The notes under the pieces are model-generated. The model saw nothing but the letters and a program-made list of their open reading frames with translations, was not told where the DNA came from and did no database searches. Positions 11,462 to 22,677 of a stretch of DNA of 64,000 bases are shown here, one piece after another; within the stretch, counting starts at the first letter, position 1; every line of letters begins with the position of its first letter. The DNA comes from Prorocentrum cordatum (Eukaryota > Sar > Dinophyceae > Prorocentrales > Prorocentraceae), in NCBI GenBank assembly GCA_963575745.1, contig CAUYUJ010001485.1, positions 1-64,000 of the forward strand, read 5' to 3'. The position numbers were made by a program, and so were the translations under genes.

Positions 11462-12060
11462 CGCACCATGGTTTATAATATATCATGTTTCTCTTTGATG
11501 CTTGCATGCTGGCAGTCGGCATCGATGCATTGAGACTGTACTGTGTGCGGTAATTTTCCTTGCGCATGCAAAGCCGCCTTGCCGTATAGAAAATGGCATG
11601 CGGCCCATCCCGCCACCGCGTCTGGGTTGTGGGCCAGGCGGCTGCTGAATGCTCGTTGGGGTCTCGGGGTGGACTTCTCGGGTGTCTCTTGGGAGCAGTT
11701 TTGAAGCGTCTTGGGGGCAGTGTTGGTGCCTCAGGTGGCATCTTGTGGGCGTCTTGGGTTGGTGTGTCTGCCTCGCGGGGGTCTCTTAGAGCCTCTTGAG
11801 TGCCTCATGGGGGCATCGTGGGGGGCATCTTGGGGCATCCTTGCGTTTGGGCGTCGCGGCGCTTCGCGTGCCCTCGCCAGCCCATCCAGACAACATGCTT
11901 AGCCGAGGTGCGTTGATCATGGCCGTGCAGCATAATGCAGCGCACCATCGTGCATCGTAACAGCGATGCCGCCAAGATAGGCCCACGCGTGCCCCAATGA
12001 AGATCCCGAAACGCGCCTTAAGCGGGCACCAAAAAGGCCCCAATCGGCCCCCGATGCTTC
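11462..12060. repeat. Intergenic DNA with CTTGGGG units and shared short motifs
   Basis: 11565-11635 shares a segment with 3000-3080 (CCGCCACCGCGTCTGGGTT). 11640-11840 is CTTGGGGGCAG/TCTTGGGGC-type DNA. 11859-11888 carries the GCTTCGCGTGCCC...CCAGCCCATC motif also seen at 3468 and 35237. No gene supported. Confidence 0.5.
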
Positions 12061-12066
12061 CCGACA

Positions 12067-12099
12067 GCGATCGCCCCCCCCCCCCCCCCCCCCCCCCCG

Positions 12100-12134
<35 letters not shown>

Positions 12135-12240
12135 CCCCGCTCCCCCCGCCGCCACCCCCCCCCCCCCCCCGCCCCCCCCCCCCCCCCCCCCCCCCCCCAT
12201 CCGCCCCCCCCCCACCCCCCCCTCCCCCCCCCCCCCCCCT
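12067..12240. repeat. Long poly-C tract with rare interruptions
   Basis: About 170 nt, nearly all C with a few T, G and A. Similar tracts lie at 12657-12725 and 14141-14180. They create long Pro- or Gly-rich pseudo-ORFs on the two strands. Either a genuine homopolymer tract or an assembly-prone region. Confidence 0.8.
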
Positions 12241-12654
12241 CGTTCGCCCATTGGCCATGGGGCCCTTGCGGTGCCTTGCTGAGCCCCTTCCAGAGGTGGT
12301 CTCTAGGCGTTCTTGGGGCCTTCGTGGGATCGTCTAAGGCCCTCTCGGGCCTTGGGCGGGTTGCAAGAACCTGCCGTCACCCCCTTTACCCCCATTTCTT
12401 CCAACCCCTGCCGCGCCACCTCCCATCATACCTCGTCGCCTCGCTTCCCGCCGACCCTCATTTCGCTACGTGCGCATCCCTTCTGCTCCATCGACCTCCC
12501 TTGCTCTCTCGCCGTCCCCGCGCCCTTCTACCCGTCACCTCCTCCCGCAGCCCTCCTTCCCCTCACCCCTCATCCCCGCGCTCTTCCCGCGCCCGAACCC
12601 CGTCCCGCCCGCGTCCACCAATCGCCCGCTCCTGTCTCCCGCACCCACCTCAAA

Positions 12655-12656
<2 letters not shown>

Positions 12657-12690
<34 letters not shown>

Positions 12691-12735
12691 ACCCCCCCCC
12701 CCCCCCCCCACCCCCCCCCCCCCCTCTACCCCCCT
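12657..12735. repeat. Poly-C tract
   Basis: A C-only run with two A interruptions, flanked on the left by pyrimidine-rich DNA (12370-12656). No gene. Confidence 0.75.
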
Positions 12736-12854
12736 CCACCCCCGCCACCCCCGCCGCCCGAAGATGTCGCTCGCAGCCCCAAGGGGCACTAATCAAATTT
12801 CAAGAGGGCCCAGAATGGGCACCGAGAGGGGCGCAAGCGGGCCCCAAGCGGGCT

Positions 12855-13037
12855 CGCATAGACCCCGATTGCAATGTGCAAGTTGCCGCTCCTCCCCATG
12901 ATACTGTGGGCCGTCTTTGGTGCGGTTTGTCTCGGGCCCGCCATTCGCATAGACCCCGATTGCAATGTGCAAGTTGCCGCTCCTCCCCATGATACTGTGG
13001 GCCGTCTTTGGTGCGGTTTGTCTCGGGCCCGCCATTC
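12855..13037. repeat. Perfect 91-bp tandem duplication
   Basis: The unit starting GCATAGACCCCGATTG at 12856 repeats identically at 12947, and the second copy ends GCCATTC at 13037. Two copies without visible mismatch mean a recent event. Short ORFs inside are in-step copies of each other and are not supported as genes. Confidence 0.9.
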
Positions 13038-13299
13038 ACCGTTGGCCTCCCTCCTTGCGGCCTCGTTTGGTGTGCTGTTTTAGTGTATCCGTGCAGCTTT
13101 CCGCAATGCACCTCGGAGTTTTCGATGGGTCCTTCCCAGCGCCTCGAATGTCACCGAACGCACGGCCCTACACAGCCCGCCCTCCGCCGCCCCTCCCCCC
13201 CCCACTCGCGGCCCCCGTTCCCCCCGCGCCCTCTCCCCCCCCCCCCCCGATATTTTAGAGAGGGGAGAAGCACATTATTGATATATACGCGGGAGGCAG

Positions 13300-13510
13300 T
13301 TGGGGTTGCAAGGTCGTTGCAGGGCGTTGCAAGGCCCTGCGCAGCCACGCGCGCAGTATTGCATGGCTTCGCATGGCGGCGCGCCGCTTTTTTGCATTGA
13401 GTTGCATGGTACCGCGGGTGTCTGCATCGCAGGGTGTTGAAGGGCATTGCGGGGTCGCGTTGCAACGCGTCGCAGCGTAGCGTGGCGTGCGCGAGGGGGT
13501 GTCGCACCCT
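13300..13510. repeat. GTTGCAGGGCGTTGC-type short-unit array
   Basis: Repeated GTTGCAAGGCC / GCATTGCGGGG words with a period of about 11-12 bp, the reverse complement of the 4990-5215 family. No gene. Confidence 0.55.
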
Positions 13511-13929
13511 ACGTCACAAGGTCGTGCGGGTGTTTTTGGCGAAACGCAGTGGATATAGTAGCGACTATGGTTGTTAATGGAAATTGTAAGAGCTCCTATT
13601 CTAAATCGCAAGCGACACGGGGGGCGGCACCGCCGCCGATCCCCGCCCACACCCCAGGAAGCAAGGCCGCCCCGCGAGGGCGGGGAGGGCCGCACCCTAA
13701 ACATTTTATGTTTCACCGCGTTTCACCATGGCAACATCTGGGTTGCTGTGTTCCCGCCTTTGAAGGGGTTTTCGTTCTCGAGGTTGAGGACATGGCGGCG
13801 TTGCGTGCCAGAGTGCGGCCGTTTCTGCGCCCGATATGTTTCATTCTATGCGCTTCAAAAAACGAAAAAGCGAGAAGGCCATCGGAACGCGAAAAGGCGA
13901 GAAGCCAACAATCACAAGTTTCTTTTCTA

Positions 13930-14205
13930 GGTTTTGGAATGATTTTGGCATCTTGGAGGCCTCCTTTGGGGGCTATCTTGCATCATGGAGCCGTCTTGGG
14001 GCGGTCTTGGGGCCTCTTGGAGCATCTTCGGGGCCATCTTGAGGCATCTTCAGCTATCTTGAGCCATCTTGGAGCTCGTCTTGGGCTCTCCGAGGCGCTC
14101 TTGGAGCCGTCTTGGGCCACGTTGAGCGCCCCAGCGCGTGCCCCCCCCCCCCCGCCCCCCCCCCCCCCCCCCCCCCCCCCTTCCCCCCCTCCCCCCCTCC
14201 ACACA
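13930..14205. repeat. CTTGGAGCC units followed by poly-C
   Basis: 13955-14130 is a dense run of CTTGGGGC/CTTGAGCCATCTTGGAGC units about 12 bp apart. 14141-14205 is a poly-C tract with few interruptions. No gene. 14206-14600 holds no recognisable feature. Confidence 0.6.
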
Positions 14206-14690
14206 CACGCACACGCGCATCTCCCAGTGGGAACCCTTGTCTTCTTTTGATGTGCACCTATCTTGCGGCATTTGCAGTTGCGCATGGTTGTCGCATTCGA
14301 CAGGGTTGCTCGTTCTTACTTCAATAGTGTCGCATTGGGCGCGCCTTGTGCGCGGCTTCCGCCGAATGCATTCGCATATGCACTTTATGCGACGCATGCA
14401 CTGAACTTCGGTGAACGTCGGCGTTGCTCGTGTTCTTGCGTCGCGGCCTCCGACAGCCAACTCGGAATCGTGAAATCATCTCGTTTGGGCGCGCAATTCG
14501 CGCACGCGCCCCCATCCCCCAAAACCAAAAAAATCTAAGCAAAATGAGCTTTCCCATTCAATTATGAGCATTTTCAATTATGTAGTAGACCCTCTACTCG
14601 AAACTTGTAGTTGCGAAGATAGCTGATCAGAAGAACCAATATCGAGAAGAGCTCAAGTCACATGAGAATGCCAGAGAGTCTCTCCAGCGT

Positions 14691-15888
14691 ATGCAATTGA
14701 GCGACAGTACGTGCCCAGCGGCCAAGCCGGCTGGGATGAGCAGACGGCCATCGCCGGCGGCCCAGCCGTCCAGCGCAGCGCCCGTTCTGGCCCAGTCCGA
14801 TTTGATGACTGTAGCGAGCGCGGCACCGTCAACATTGCGGGTGAGGGCTGCGCCGCAGCCGCAGCCTGCAAAACGGGGCGATGAAGAGAGTTGCTCAATT
14901 AGTGACAACCCGAAAGTAGGTGATTGCGCCACTTGTGGACGTCCGAGTTGCAAAGACCACTCTGATGTGAGTGCGAAACGGCGTTCTGAATGCCACTCAA
15001 AAGAAGAGTTTGCCGGCAGAGCTGGAGAAGTGGAATGAGCAATGGCGGCAACGCAGCGCTAATCGCGAATTTCGGGCTCAACAGCAGAAGCTCCTCGACG
15101 AATGTGACGCTGACAAGACAAATAGTAAGCGAACGATGGAACAGGCTGGAGAGCAGATTGGACTGAGCTCAGAAAGGTCAGGAGCCAACGTCCGAGAGGG
15201 AGATGAGGGCCTGACTAACGTAGCTACATTGGAGAAAGGCATGATGAACCTCAAAGCTATCATCACTAAGCCATTTCCATATAGTGAAAAGGGACAGGAA
15301 AGAGCGCCCACGTTAAATTCATTCGATGTGCCTTTGCTTTCACAAGAAACGCCTGTGAGGCCTGTTATGCGACCCAACTCTCCTGCCCCCGGCCCTGCAA
15401 TTGAAGGTCTGGCCAAGCCGAGCACCTCAGAACGCGGCTTGCCGATAAACATGAAGATGACAGGTTCCAATGAAGATGCTGGTTTCGTCAATTACCATCC
15501 ATTCTCTAGGGGCGGACCTGTGAGACCGCCAACGGCCAAGCCGTCTGGTGGGGCGGGACAAGACAAAGATGGGGATGGCAGGAGCGACGCGCCGAGTTCT
15601 GAGATTATGTCGACGCGTAATGGCGCTATCTGCGATCGGTCAGATAAGCCGCCTCCAGGGAGTCCGGGGGGACCAGGGTCCTCATATGGTCGAGGCGGTC
15701 GTGGCGGACCTCAGGGTCCAGGAAGGCCGCGTGACCCAGGGGGCCTTGAAGAGAGCACCCCGCTAGACCAGTGGAGGCAGGTTGGAAACAATCAGAAAGT
15801 TGAACTGATGGACATTCCCGATGTTACAGACATACGGGAGTGGCAGATGCATGCGATCCGCGCGATCGCTGGATCACGGAAGCCATGA
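14691..15888 (+). pseudogene. Copia gag-like region, N-terminal part (two frames)
   Basis: The frame of 14691-15038 has a Cys-pair segment (CATCGRPSCKDH) and then gives way to the frame of 14971-15888. The latter has a charged coiled-coil-like start (residues about 5-60, rich in E, K, Q), then a long low-complexity Pro/Gly part with a GGRGGPQGPGRP stretch. Position upstream of the protease and composition fit a gag or capsid precursor. No capsid fold can be asserted from sequence alone. Hairpins of family A at 14714-14735 and 15532-15544 translate here as AKPAG and AKPSG. Confidence 0.5.
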
Positions 15889-15903
15889 ACCCTGCGGTAG
15901 ACG

Positions 15904-16500
15904 ATGAACAACTCAAAGACCCAGGCCGCTTCCAGTCTTGACATGATGATTGCCGCAAGTTTGATTGAGAAGTCCAACGAGCTGCGCAGGAACCGCAGTC
16001 TGCCCAGTCACCACTTGCACTTCCTTCAGCAAACCACTCGAATGGAGTACGCTGCTCAGAATTTCGAGAGACTCTTGACGGGACGTGAGATGGTGCGAGC
16101 AATTTGCCACTGGTGTTCTGTTAGATCGGAATTGGGCCAACATCGAATTTCACGTGGTACCTTGAAGGTAGTCATTGACCCTCATAAGCCGGACGCTGAC
16201 CTATATCACTTTTTGTAATGGGTGGACAGCTGTTTACCAGCAACTGTATGGCGCCCGACCTCCATCCGATGTGATGAGAGTTTCGATTCACGCACACTTT
16301 ATCTAACAATGCAGGAAGCCGAAGAAGTTAGATTTCGTTTGCCAATTTTATGACCTTTCCAGAGATAAATTGGGACAGGGTGTGGAAACTTACGAATGGC
16401 TTATGGAGCAGATCGAAGCGATGATGTTGCGTGACAAAGAAGTGCGGGACAGAAGCGTGCACGAGAGTACTTGGAATCAGCGTGCAAAACAAATCTGATT
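15904..16500 (+). pseudogene. Copia gag-like region, central part
   Basis: 15904-16218 gives about 104 residues with helical segments (MMIAASLIEKSNELRRN, LHFLQQTTRMEY). After a stop at 16216-16218 and about 100 nt without a good frame, 16318-16496 resumes with YDLSRDKLGQGVETYEW. It probably represents one interrupted domain of the capsid precursor. No closer identification is possible. Confidence 0.4.
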
Positions 16501-16600
16501 GGGCGGAGGTGGAAGCACTGGCGATGACAACCGACGGAATGCCAACGGCTAAGCCGCTCCGGCAGAGGTAGCGGCACGTCGTGGGAAACCCACAGATGCG

Positions 16601-17250
16601 ATGCAGAGTGGCCTGACTAAGGGCGAGACGACGTGCAAGTTTGTACGCAAAGGTCAAACCTGCCCAAATGCGGGTCAAGGATGCACTTGCAGTCGTAAGA
16701 AGCCCACAGCTGCCGCATCGGCTCGGCCGGCTGCGGGTAGCAAGTCAGATGCCGCTCCGGCTCAGAACAAGAATCCCAGAGGGAGATCTGGAAAAACCCG
16801 AAGGCCGAGGCCCAAAGGGACGGGGCTTATCACAGACTCCGGCGGGGGGCCGCGGGAAAGGATCACAACGACGGAACAGGAGTCAGTCTAACCGTTTGCG
16901 CGGGAAGGAGAGCACGCTACCATGCTATGCTTATTCGCGCGACCCCAAAGGGCCCTCATGTTTCAAAGGCCTCTATAGTTTCTAGCGAAGGAGGAGACAG
17001 AAATCCCCCCTGCGGAACGTTTCGCCGCGAATGTCAGGAGCAGGCGAAGAATCTTGTAAATGTCCTGGCAAACTTCCTGCATCCTTTTTCCCGGGGCGCT
17101 ATCAAGCTGTGCTGGGGCGCCCCTCCTGGTAAAAGTTGCATCCGATCTCAGATGAGGGGTCGATGCAAGTTCCGCGTCCGATTTCACTCCTCTACTGAGG
17201 GGCCCGCCACCACTTGGAGGAGGGCGCGTCGCCACGACCTTTAAGAGTTG
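16601..17250 (+). pseudogene. Cys-rich, basic region before the protease
   Basis: 16601-16891 codes for a Lys/Arg-rich chain with CKFVRKGQTCPNAGQGCTC; the spacing of the Cys is not a standard CCHC knuckle. Downstream frames (16927-17244) contain another Cys/basic stretch. Position and composition suggest the nucleic-acid-binding end of gag. Frames change at least twice. Confidence 0.4.
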
Positions 17251-17289
17251 CCCTCGAGTGACAAAGACAGGTGGAAGTTCCCAGGATAG

Positions 17290-17870
17290 ATGCGCCGACA
17301 GATGTCTACTCAGTCGAGGGCGTCTGCTGTGGAGGCTCTGATCAGGGCGTCAGACCTGCAAGAAGAAGTCCAGCACCTCTGGTTGAGAGCCGAGGAGGGG
17401 GAAGAGGGCCCACGCGGCACAGCCGCTGCGGGATGCACAGACAGGGATGCTGCGTATCTTGGAGCCCTGAGCTTTATTATTGATACAGGGTGTGGGTACA
17501 TACTCATAGCCGAAAAGTACATTGAAAGTGCAGGCGCAATGGGATTTATTTGAAAGGTTCCGCAGTCGATCACTCTGAATACTGCCGGGGGAGAGTCCAG
17601 AGCCCTCGGTGCAGTTCGCATCGCATGCCCCAAGTTTAAAGGTGGTTGCGTGACGCCAGGCGCCAAGGCATTCCTGGGCAGCGCGGAAACAGCGGGAGGC
17701 CCTCCGCCCCGTGCTGTTCAGACTCGCGTGACTATAGACCTGCATACACATGAGCTGATTGGTAATCGCAGCTACGTTGACGGACGGCCGACTGAGATCG
17801 CGCCCGTTTTTTCCGTCCTCTGTAGACTCTGCGGATACCAGCACTTATTTTTACTATTCGCCTCGCAAGG
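17290..17870 (+). pseudogene. Copia aspartic protease (retropepsin), interrupted
   Basis: FIIDTGCGYILIAEKYI (about 17470-17520) contains the D-T-G active-site triplet preceded by hydrophobic beta-strand residues, as in retropepsins, which cut the polyprotein. A TGA at 17551-17553 interrupts the frame. After it the reading continues as KVPQSITLNTAGGESRALG, so the stop or a sequencing error breaks one domain. The expected C-terminal part is frameshifted after about 17650. Confidence 0.8.
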
Positions 17871-18051
17871 CTAGCGAATGCGGTTGGAGTCGGACACCGA
17901 CTGGTATTGCTGCCTATGAATGTCTCTCAACTTTGCCCTGCCGCGGCCAAGCCGCTGGTCAGAACAACGAGCAGCCCGGCGCAGCCGAGGCTTGCGCAGC
18001 CGCATATAAGAGCCTTGTTGGCATGGGGCCTCAGGGTACCTCCCCTATGAC

Positions 18052-18830
18052 ATGGGTCGAGGTTTGGATTCCAATGCGCGCGACGCGGCCCCCGGGCCCG
18101 AGGAGGGGGAAGTTGGAGACGCTGGCGATGTCGACTTGGTCGACGTCGACGCACCGCCAGAACCAGGCCCAGACGATGCAGAGGTTGAGGTGTCGGGCTC
18201 CCTTGCCGAGCGGCTCAAAACGGCCGCAGCCTCCCTGCCGCATCTCCTAACTCACACTCCCAAGAACCCATATTGCTCAATTTGCAATTGGGCCAAGGCT
18301 GTCAGAAAACAGCAGCGCAAAGCGCAAAACAAAGGGCTGGAGTATCCCCGCCCATGCGCTAACCCCACTTCGTTCGGACACCTGACGACGATGGACCATT
18401 GGTTTGCGATGGATGAACTCTCGCGGGGGCTCCACGATGAGACCGCGTGCGTGACATTTCGCGACCGAGCAGCGAATTTCTTTGCCGCTCAGGGTGTACA
18501 CGACAAGTCTGCGGCTCATGTTTGCAACTTTTTAGTAAACCTCAAAGCCCTGGGAGAAAAGTTAGAGCATTGTTGCACTGATGGTGCGCGTGAGCTTGCA
18601 AGGGCACGTTACGAGCTCAAGATTGCGCGCGATCCTACCATTCCAGGAAACAAGAAACATAACGCTGTCGCAGAACGCGCGAACGGCGTGGTACAGATGG
18701 GGGCCAGGGCGCTGCTCATGCAGGCTGGCCTCCCGCCACCAAATTGGACATATGCCGTCAGATATGTTTGTCTTTGCTGTGGTGCTAGGACCCCTGAAGA
18801 GGGGGAATCTATTTGGGAACGTCGTTTCGG
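18052..18830 (+). pseudogene. Copia integrase, zinc-binding region and catalytic core
   Basis: HLLTHTPKNPYCSICNWAK (18241-18297) is the zinc-binding pre-integrase segment. The rve core follows: first Asp in TTMDHW (codon 18394), second in CTDGARE (18580), Glu in NAVAERANG (18673). This D,D,E set would join the cDNA to host DNA. Second Asp to Glu spans 30 intervening residues, slightly shorter than the usual 35, so a small deletion is possible. The C-terminal helix QAGLPPPNWTYAVRYVC is typical of dinoflagellate copia. The frame is lost near 18790 and resumes in another. Confidence 0.9.
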
Positions 18831-19396
18831 ACACGTTCGATGCCCCGCTTCTTCCCTTTGGGCCCCTCGTGCGCTATGTGCCCCCGCCAGAGTCTAGATT
18901 TAGAACAGCCAAGACTGGAGGTGCGATGATCCCAGGGATTTACCTGGGGCACGTGCACAAAGCGGGGGGCATGGTTGGTCCAGAGAGCTACGTCGTGCCG
19001 TTGAGGCAACTGGGCGGACTTAATATGGAGTCGGGGCGCGCGCCCGAGGGCAATCGACCCACCATAGATAAGGCCGATCAAGTATACAGTGACATGTTGG
19101 GCGGCACTGCGGAAGATCAATCTCCTCAGTTTCCCCTGAGAAAGGCGTGCGAACAGGCAATGGCCGGGGTGCGTTCCGTCACAGTACCGCCTGAAGGAGA
19201 GGCCGCGGCCGTCCCAGACGGGCCGCGACAGGTGGCGGGAATGCGACCGGACAATCTGTTTGGCGCAGATGAGCCCGCCATTATCATGCCACCGCCTCTT
19301 CGAGAAGGCGAGGGCGCTCCACTCCGAGACTCCGAGGCCGATTCCGATGATGACGACGGTCCGGGGGGCTATGTGTGGATGACGAGCCTGCGATGA
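18800..19396 (+). pseudogene. Integrase C-terminal and linker region
   Basis: In the shifted frame the chain reads LLPFGPLVRYVPP, then RFRTAKTGGAMIPGIYLGHV and GPESYVVPL, the segment that follows the integrase core in dinoflagellate copia elements. It ends in an acidic DSDDDDGPGGYVWM stretch and a TGA at 19394. One frameshift relative to the core at about 18790-18830. Confidence 0.7.
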
Positions 19397-19399
19397 CTG

Positions 19400-20500
19400 A
19401 TGGTCGGGGCCCCCGGCGAGACTCTCACCCAGACGAAGACAAAGACAAGAAGTTGGGTCTCGCACGCATTGAGCACCGTTTGGATCGACAATCGAACTTC
19501 TCAGCGGCCAAGCCGCGTGAGAAAGTCCCGGGGAAAGGTCAGCTTACCTTGATGCGATGGAGCATTTTGATGACAGGCGTATTGTCGCCGGTCTGACGAC
19601 AGAAGAGTTGGCGCAAAAGCTCCCGTGGACAGGTCGTCGGAAAACGTGTGGCATACGAGTTGTACTCTATTATGGCCCTGACTGCCCCGGTGGCCCGAAT
19701 ATGGGTTACTGATCCAGATCCTAAATGCGGTGCACAGTGGTTGAAGAAAGCGCCGGAGCCCACCTGCCCTGGAATTTATCTCGGACGCTGGCTCAACATG
19801 AATCAAGCCCAACGTAGACAGGCGACCCAGGCCCTTGCCTTGGCCTCCTGCGCGACATTGGCTTGGGCGTGGATGATCCACCAACTCCGCCCGACCCCGC
19901 AGTGGCTCAGCCACCTGCGGCCCCTTCGGTCCCTGAGGAGACTGCTGCCTATCTTGCGGCACATCCTGAGGCGAGAAGAGCCGCGCCGTGGGACGCTGAG
20001 GTGCTTCGCCGATTGGAGGCACAGGGCGGCCGAGCCGCTGGTTGTAGCAGCCGAATCCTCTGAGGGCAACAATTCCGACGAATGACTTTCGGATGGCGCG
20101 GATGTGTGGTGGAAGCAAACATGGTTCGGTGGTGCCATGGCACGTGGCGGGGTTACCTCCGGCCCAGCCGGTAAGGACCCGGTATCCGATGATGATTCTG
20201 AGGAAGCATCAGAGGCAAGCTTGACCTCGAGTCCTGCGGCCGCCGCGTCGCGGCGAAGCGTGTTTCGGATGCCGCTGCAGAATAGTTCGGCCCCAGTGCC
20301 CAGTCATCGCGAAAAAGAGAGATTTGATTTGGAGTATTTTCACAACCCTTTTACATATGTCATTTCGGTTGTTCACGATCCATTCCAACTTCCTAATGAG
20401 TGGCAACATACCAAAGTTGACTCAGCCGTGGCTGGGTCAGTTTCCAAAGATGAGGCTAAGATGAATCAAGACGCCCAGGCCGCCTTGAGAAAATAATGGA
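19400..20500 (+). pseudogene. Linker between integrase and reverse transcriptase
   Basis: 19648-20085 contains a copia-like phrase CPGIYLGRW, which looks like a partial duplicate of the PGIYLGHV segment at about 18930. 20104-20496 has a Ser/acidic part and then ERFDLEYFHNPFTY. No enzyme motif. Family-A hairpins at 19498-19523, 20026-20038 and 20159-20171. Confidence 0.4.
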
Positions 20501-20706
20501 ATAGGTTGCGAGACACTGGCACTTGGAACGAGAAACGCGCCAAATAATACTCCGACGTCGTAGCAGAACTCAATGGACAGACCGCTCATTTTGGTCTTTT
20601 ATTTGCAATTCCCGTAGAGAAAAAATTCTGAACTGCCACCCGACACAAAGACCGGAAATACAAAGGGCGAGTTTTTTTCGACGATTCGAGTGTAAGGGGC
20701 CAGAAT

Positions 20707-21712
20707 ATGGATGTAGCGTTGTTCCGAGAACTTGCCAGCAGCCCTGCTACAATGCAGGCCAGCAAAGCAGCTGACACTTACGGACTCTTTGAAGGCCATA
20801 GTATTGAACAAGCGGATGCCCGCCAAGCTTATACTCACTCAAAGTTGGGCGGCACCCCTACATGTGTATTCCTACCCCCCGATGAATGGCCTAAAGAATG
20901 GTCGCATGTGCGTAATCCCGTATGTCCATTATATGTCTTTCAATGGACGCCCCGATTCGGGAGGATATTGGGGGCAACTCTGCGAAGGGCATGTTACGGC
21001 AAAAGGATTTGTAAAGTGCAGCCCGTGGCGCAGTTGCTACTTTCACAAGTACTTGAAGCTTTTCCAGGTAGTTTACGTTGATGATTTTAAGCTGTCTGGT
21101 CCTGCGGACAAGCTTGCTGAAGGGTGGAAGCTACTACGAGCCCCTTCTGACAATTTTCCAACAGGTATGGGAATTGACCCTCCAACCTCAGTCGGGCGAT
21201 ATTTGGGTTGTGAACGCAGACATTCTACACAGCTCGTCGAATGGCAAGGCGAGTTACCCGCTGTTTTGGACCCGCCGCCTCCTAAAACCAAGAAGAACGC
21301 CCCCGTCCAAGACGAGAGTAGCGAGGAGGAAACGGGGGGCGACTCGGCGGCCCAGCCGTCCGAGCCAGGCCAGCCGAGAGAACCCAGACGGGTCAGAGTG
21401 ATAGAATATGTCATGACTGAATTCTTCGAATCCTGTGTAACGCTATACGCACAACTCACAGATACTGACCCAGCTACATATCCCGCGGCGGGCGCCCCAT
21501 TCGGCCCTGAACTTACTGATCTCGAAGACGGCCAAGGCGGCCCTAGACGTGACAAGTGCTCTCCTGCAGAAGAGGCCATAGCTTCAGCGTTGCATGTTAA
21601 AGTTGACGTTGGACCCCCAGATCAGGAATCGAAGTTCACGGTCTTGATGCCGCGGCGGCCAGTCCCGATGACCCCGAGCCACCGACCCAGTCGGGAGTGC
21701 TCCAGCCCGTAG
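20707..21712 (+). pseudogene. Copia reverse transcriptase (RVT_2 type), one internal frameshift
   Basis: Motif A region EQADARQAYTHS (catalytic Asp codon 20815) is in one frame. At about 20935 the reading shifts and continues as NGRPDSGGYW, the copia GHPDSGG segment, then VVYVDDFKLSG with the YVDD catalytic box at 21074-21085. Downstream is a region with SVGRYLGCE, then a long acidic/Pro-rich insert and an EFFESC segment. It would copy element RNA into cDNA. One frameshift disables the copy as annotated. The family-A hairpin at 21343-21364 is inside the insert. Confidence 0.92.
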
Positions 21713-22653
21713 CGGCCAAAATCTTGATGAAGATCTTTTACGGGGCAAGAATGGTTCGATACTGCCTGCTCCGTGCAGTGTGTCACGCGGCCAGCTGCAT
21801 TGCCAAATGGACAGAGCAGCAAGACATGGATCTCTTCCGCCTCATTTGTTATATCAAGTGCACACCTCACGACCGCATGTCCTCGTGGGTAGGTGATAAC
21901 ATTGGTGATGTCTTGTTAAAGCAATACTCTGACGCGGACCTGGCCAGTGACATCAGAACACATGGGAGCACAAGCGCCAGTTATCAAGCACTCCGGGGCC
22001 CATGTACTAGAGCTGGGCAGTCTTTGGGATCACAGCGTCAAACGCGTGTTTCCCATCGCACTCTTGAGGCAGAAATTGTGGCTGCAGGCCTTGCATTAAG
22101 AAAAGAGCTGCTTGCAGCACTCCCACTGTGGGAAATATTGCTTGGGAGGGAAATCGGTTGCTTATTCCTAGAAGATAGCCAGGCTGTGTGTAAAGTCATC
22201 AAAGCTGGAGGGTCAATGAAGCTAATGCACTTACCGAGAACACCTCGTATTGACGCTGCAGCTGTCTCTGAACAATGTTCTCTGGGTATTGTCGAACTTC
22301 AATGTGAGAGGACCCAACGCGAAGGTGCAGACATCGGCACGAAGAGGTTCACATGCCCTTTGGCTTGGGTTAAAGTTTTGTACCTTGTCAACATTGTGGC
22401 TCCTAAATTCTGGGCCGCCAAGCGGTGCCAGGACTACCTAGATTCCACGTTTTCAGACGGACTTCCCCTGAAACCCGGAGGGATTTTGAAGCCCCGCTTA
22501 GGCCCGAGCTCGGCTTTGCGGAGAGGAGCTGCTGCACCTAGCAAGCAGATGAATACGAAGAAGAAGCGTCCCAACAAGGGCAAGCCCACTGTGCATTCTT
22601 CAACGCCAATAAGTACATCAGCGGCACCTGGTGGTGCACAACGCCCGGCTTGA
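21697..22653 (+). CDS. Copia RNase H domain with basic tail
   Basis: The ORF begins before the domain and overlaps the previous frame by 16 bases. The RNase H residues are visible: SDADLASD (Asp 21931), HRTLEAEIVAAG (Glu 22066), LEDSQAVCKVI (Asp 22174) and REGADIGTK (Asp 22330). It degrades RNA in RNA-DNA hybrids during reverse transcription. After about 22440 the chain becomes Lys/Pro-rich (NTKKKRPNKGKP) and ends at a TGA (22651). All four metal-binding acidic positions are present, so this part looks intact. Confidence 0.88.
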   Translation: MLQPVAAKILMKIFYGARMVRYCLLRAVCHAASCIAKWTEQQDMDLFRLICYIKCTPHDRMSSWVGDNIGDVLLKQYSDADLASDIRTHGSTSASYQALRGPCTRAGQSLGSQRQTRVSHRTLEAEIVAAGLALRKELLAALPLWEILLGREIGCLFLEDSQAVCKVIKAGGSMKLMHLPRTPRIDAAAVSEQCSLGIVELQCERTQREGADIGTKRFTCPLAWVKVLYLVNIVAPKFWAAKRCQDYLDSTFSDGLPLKPGGILKPRLGPSSALRRGAAAPSKQMNTKKKRPNKGKPTVHSSTPISTSAAPGGAQRPA

Positions 22654-22677
22654 ACGGAGGCTGCCCCCGGCAAAGCC

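Noticed and set aside
11917-12992. Gly-rich and Pro-rich long ORFs
   Set aside because: Created by the poly-C tracts; no sequence outside the tract supports them.
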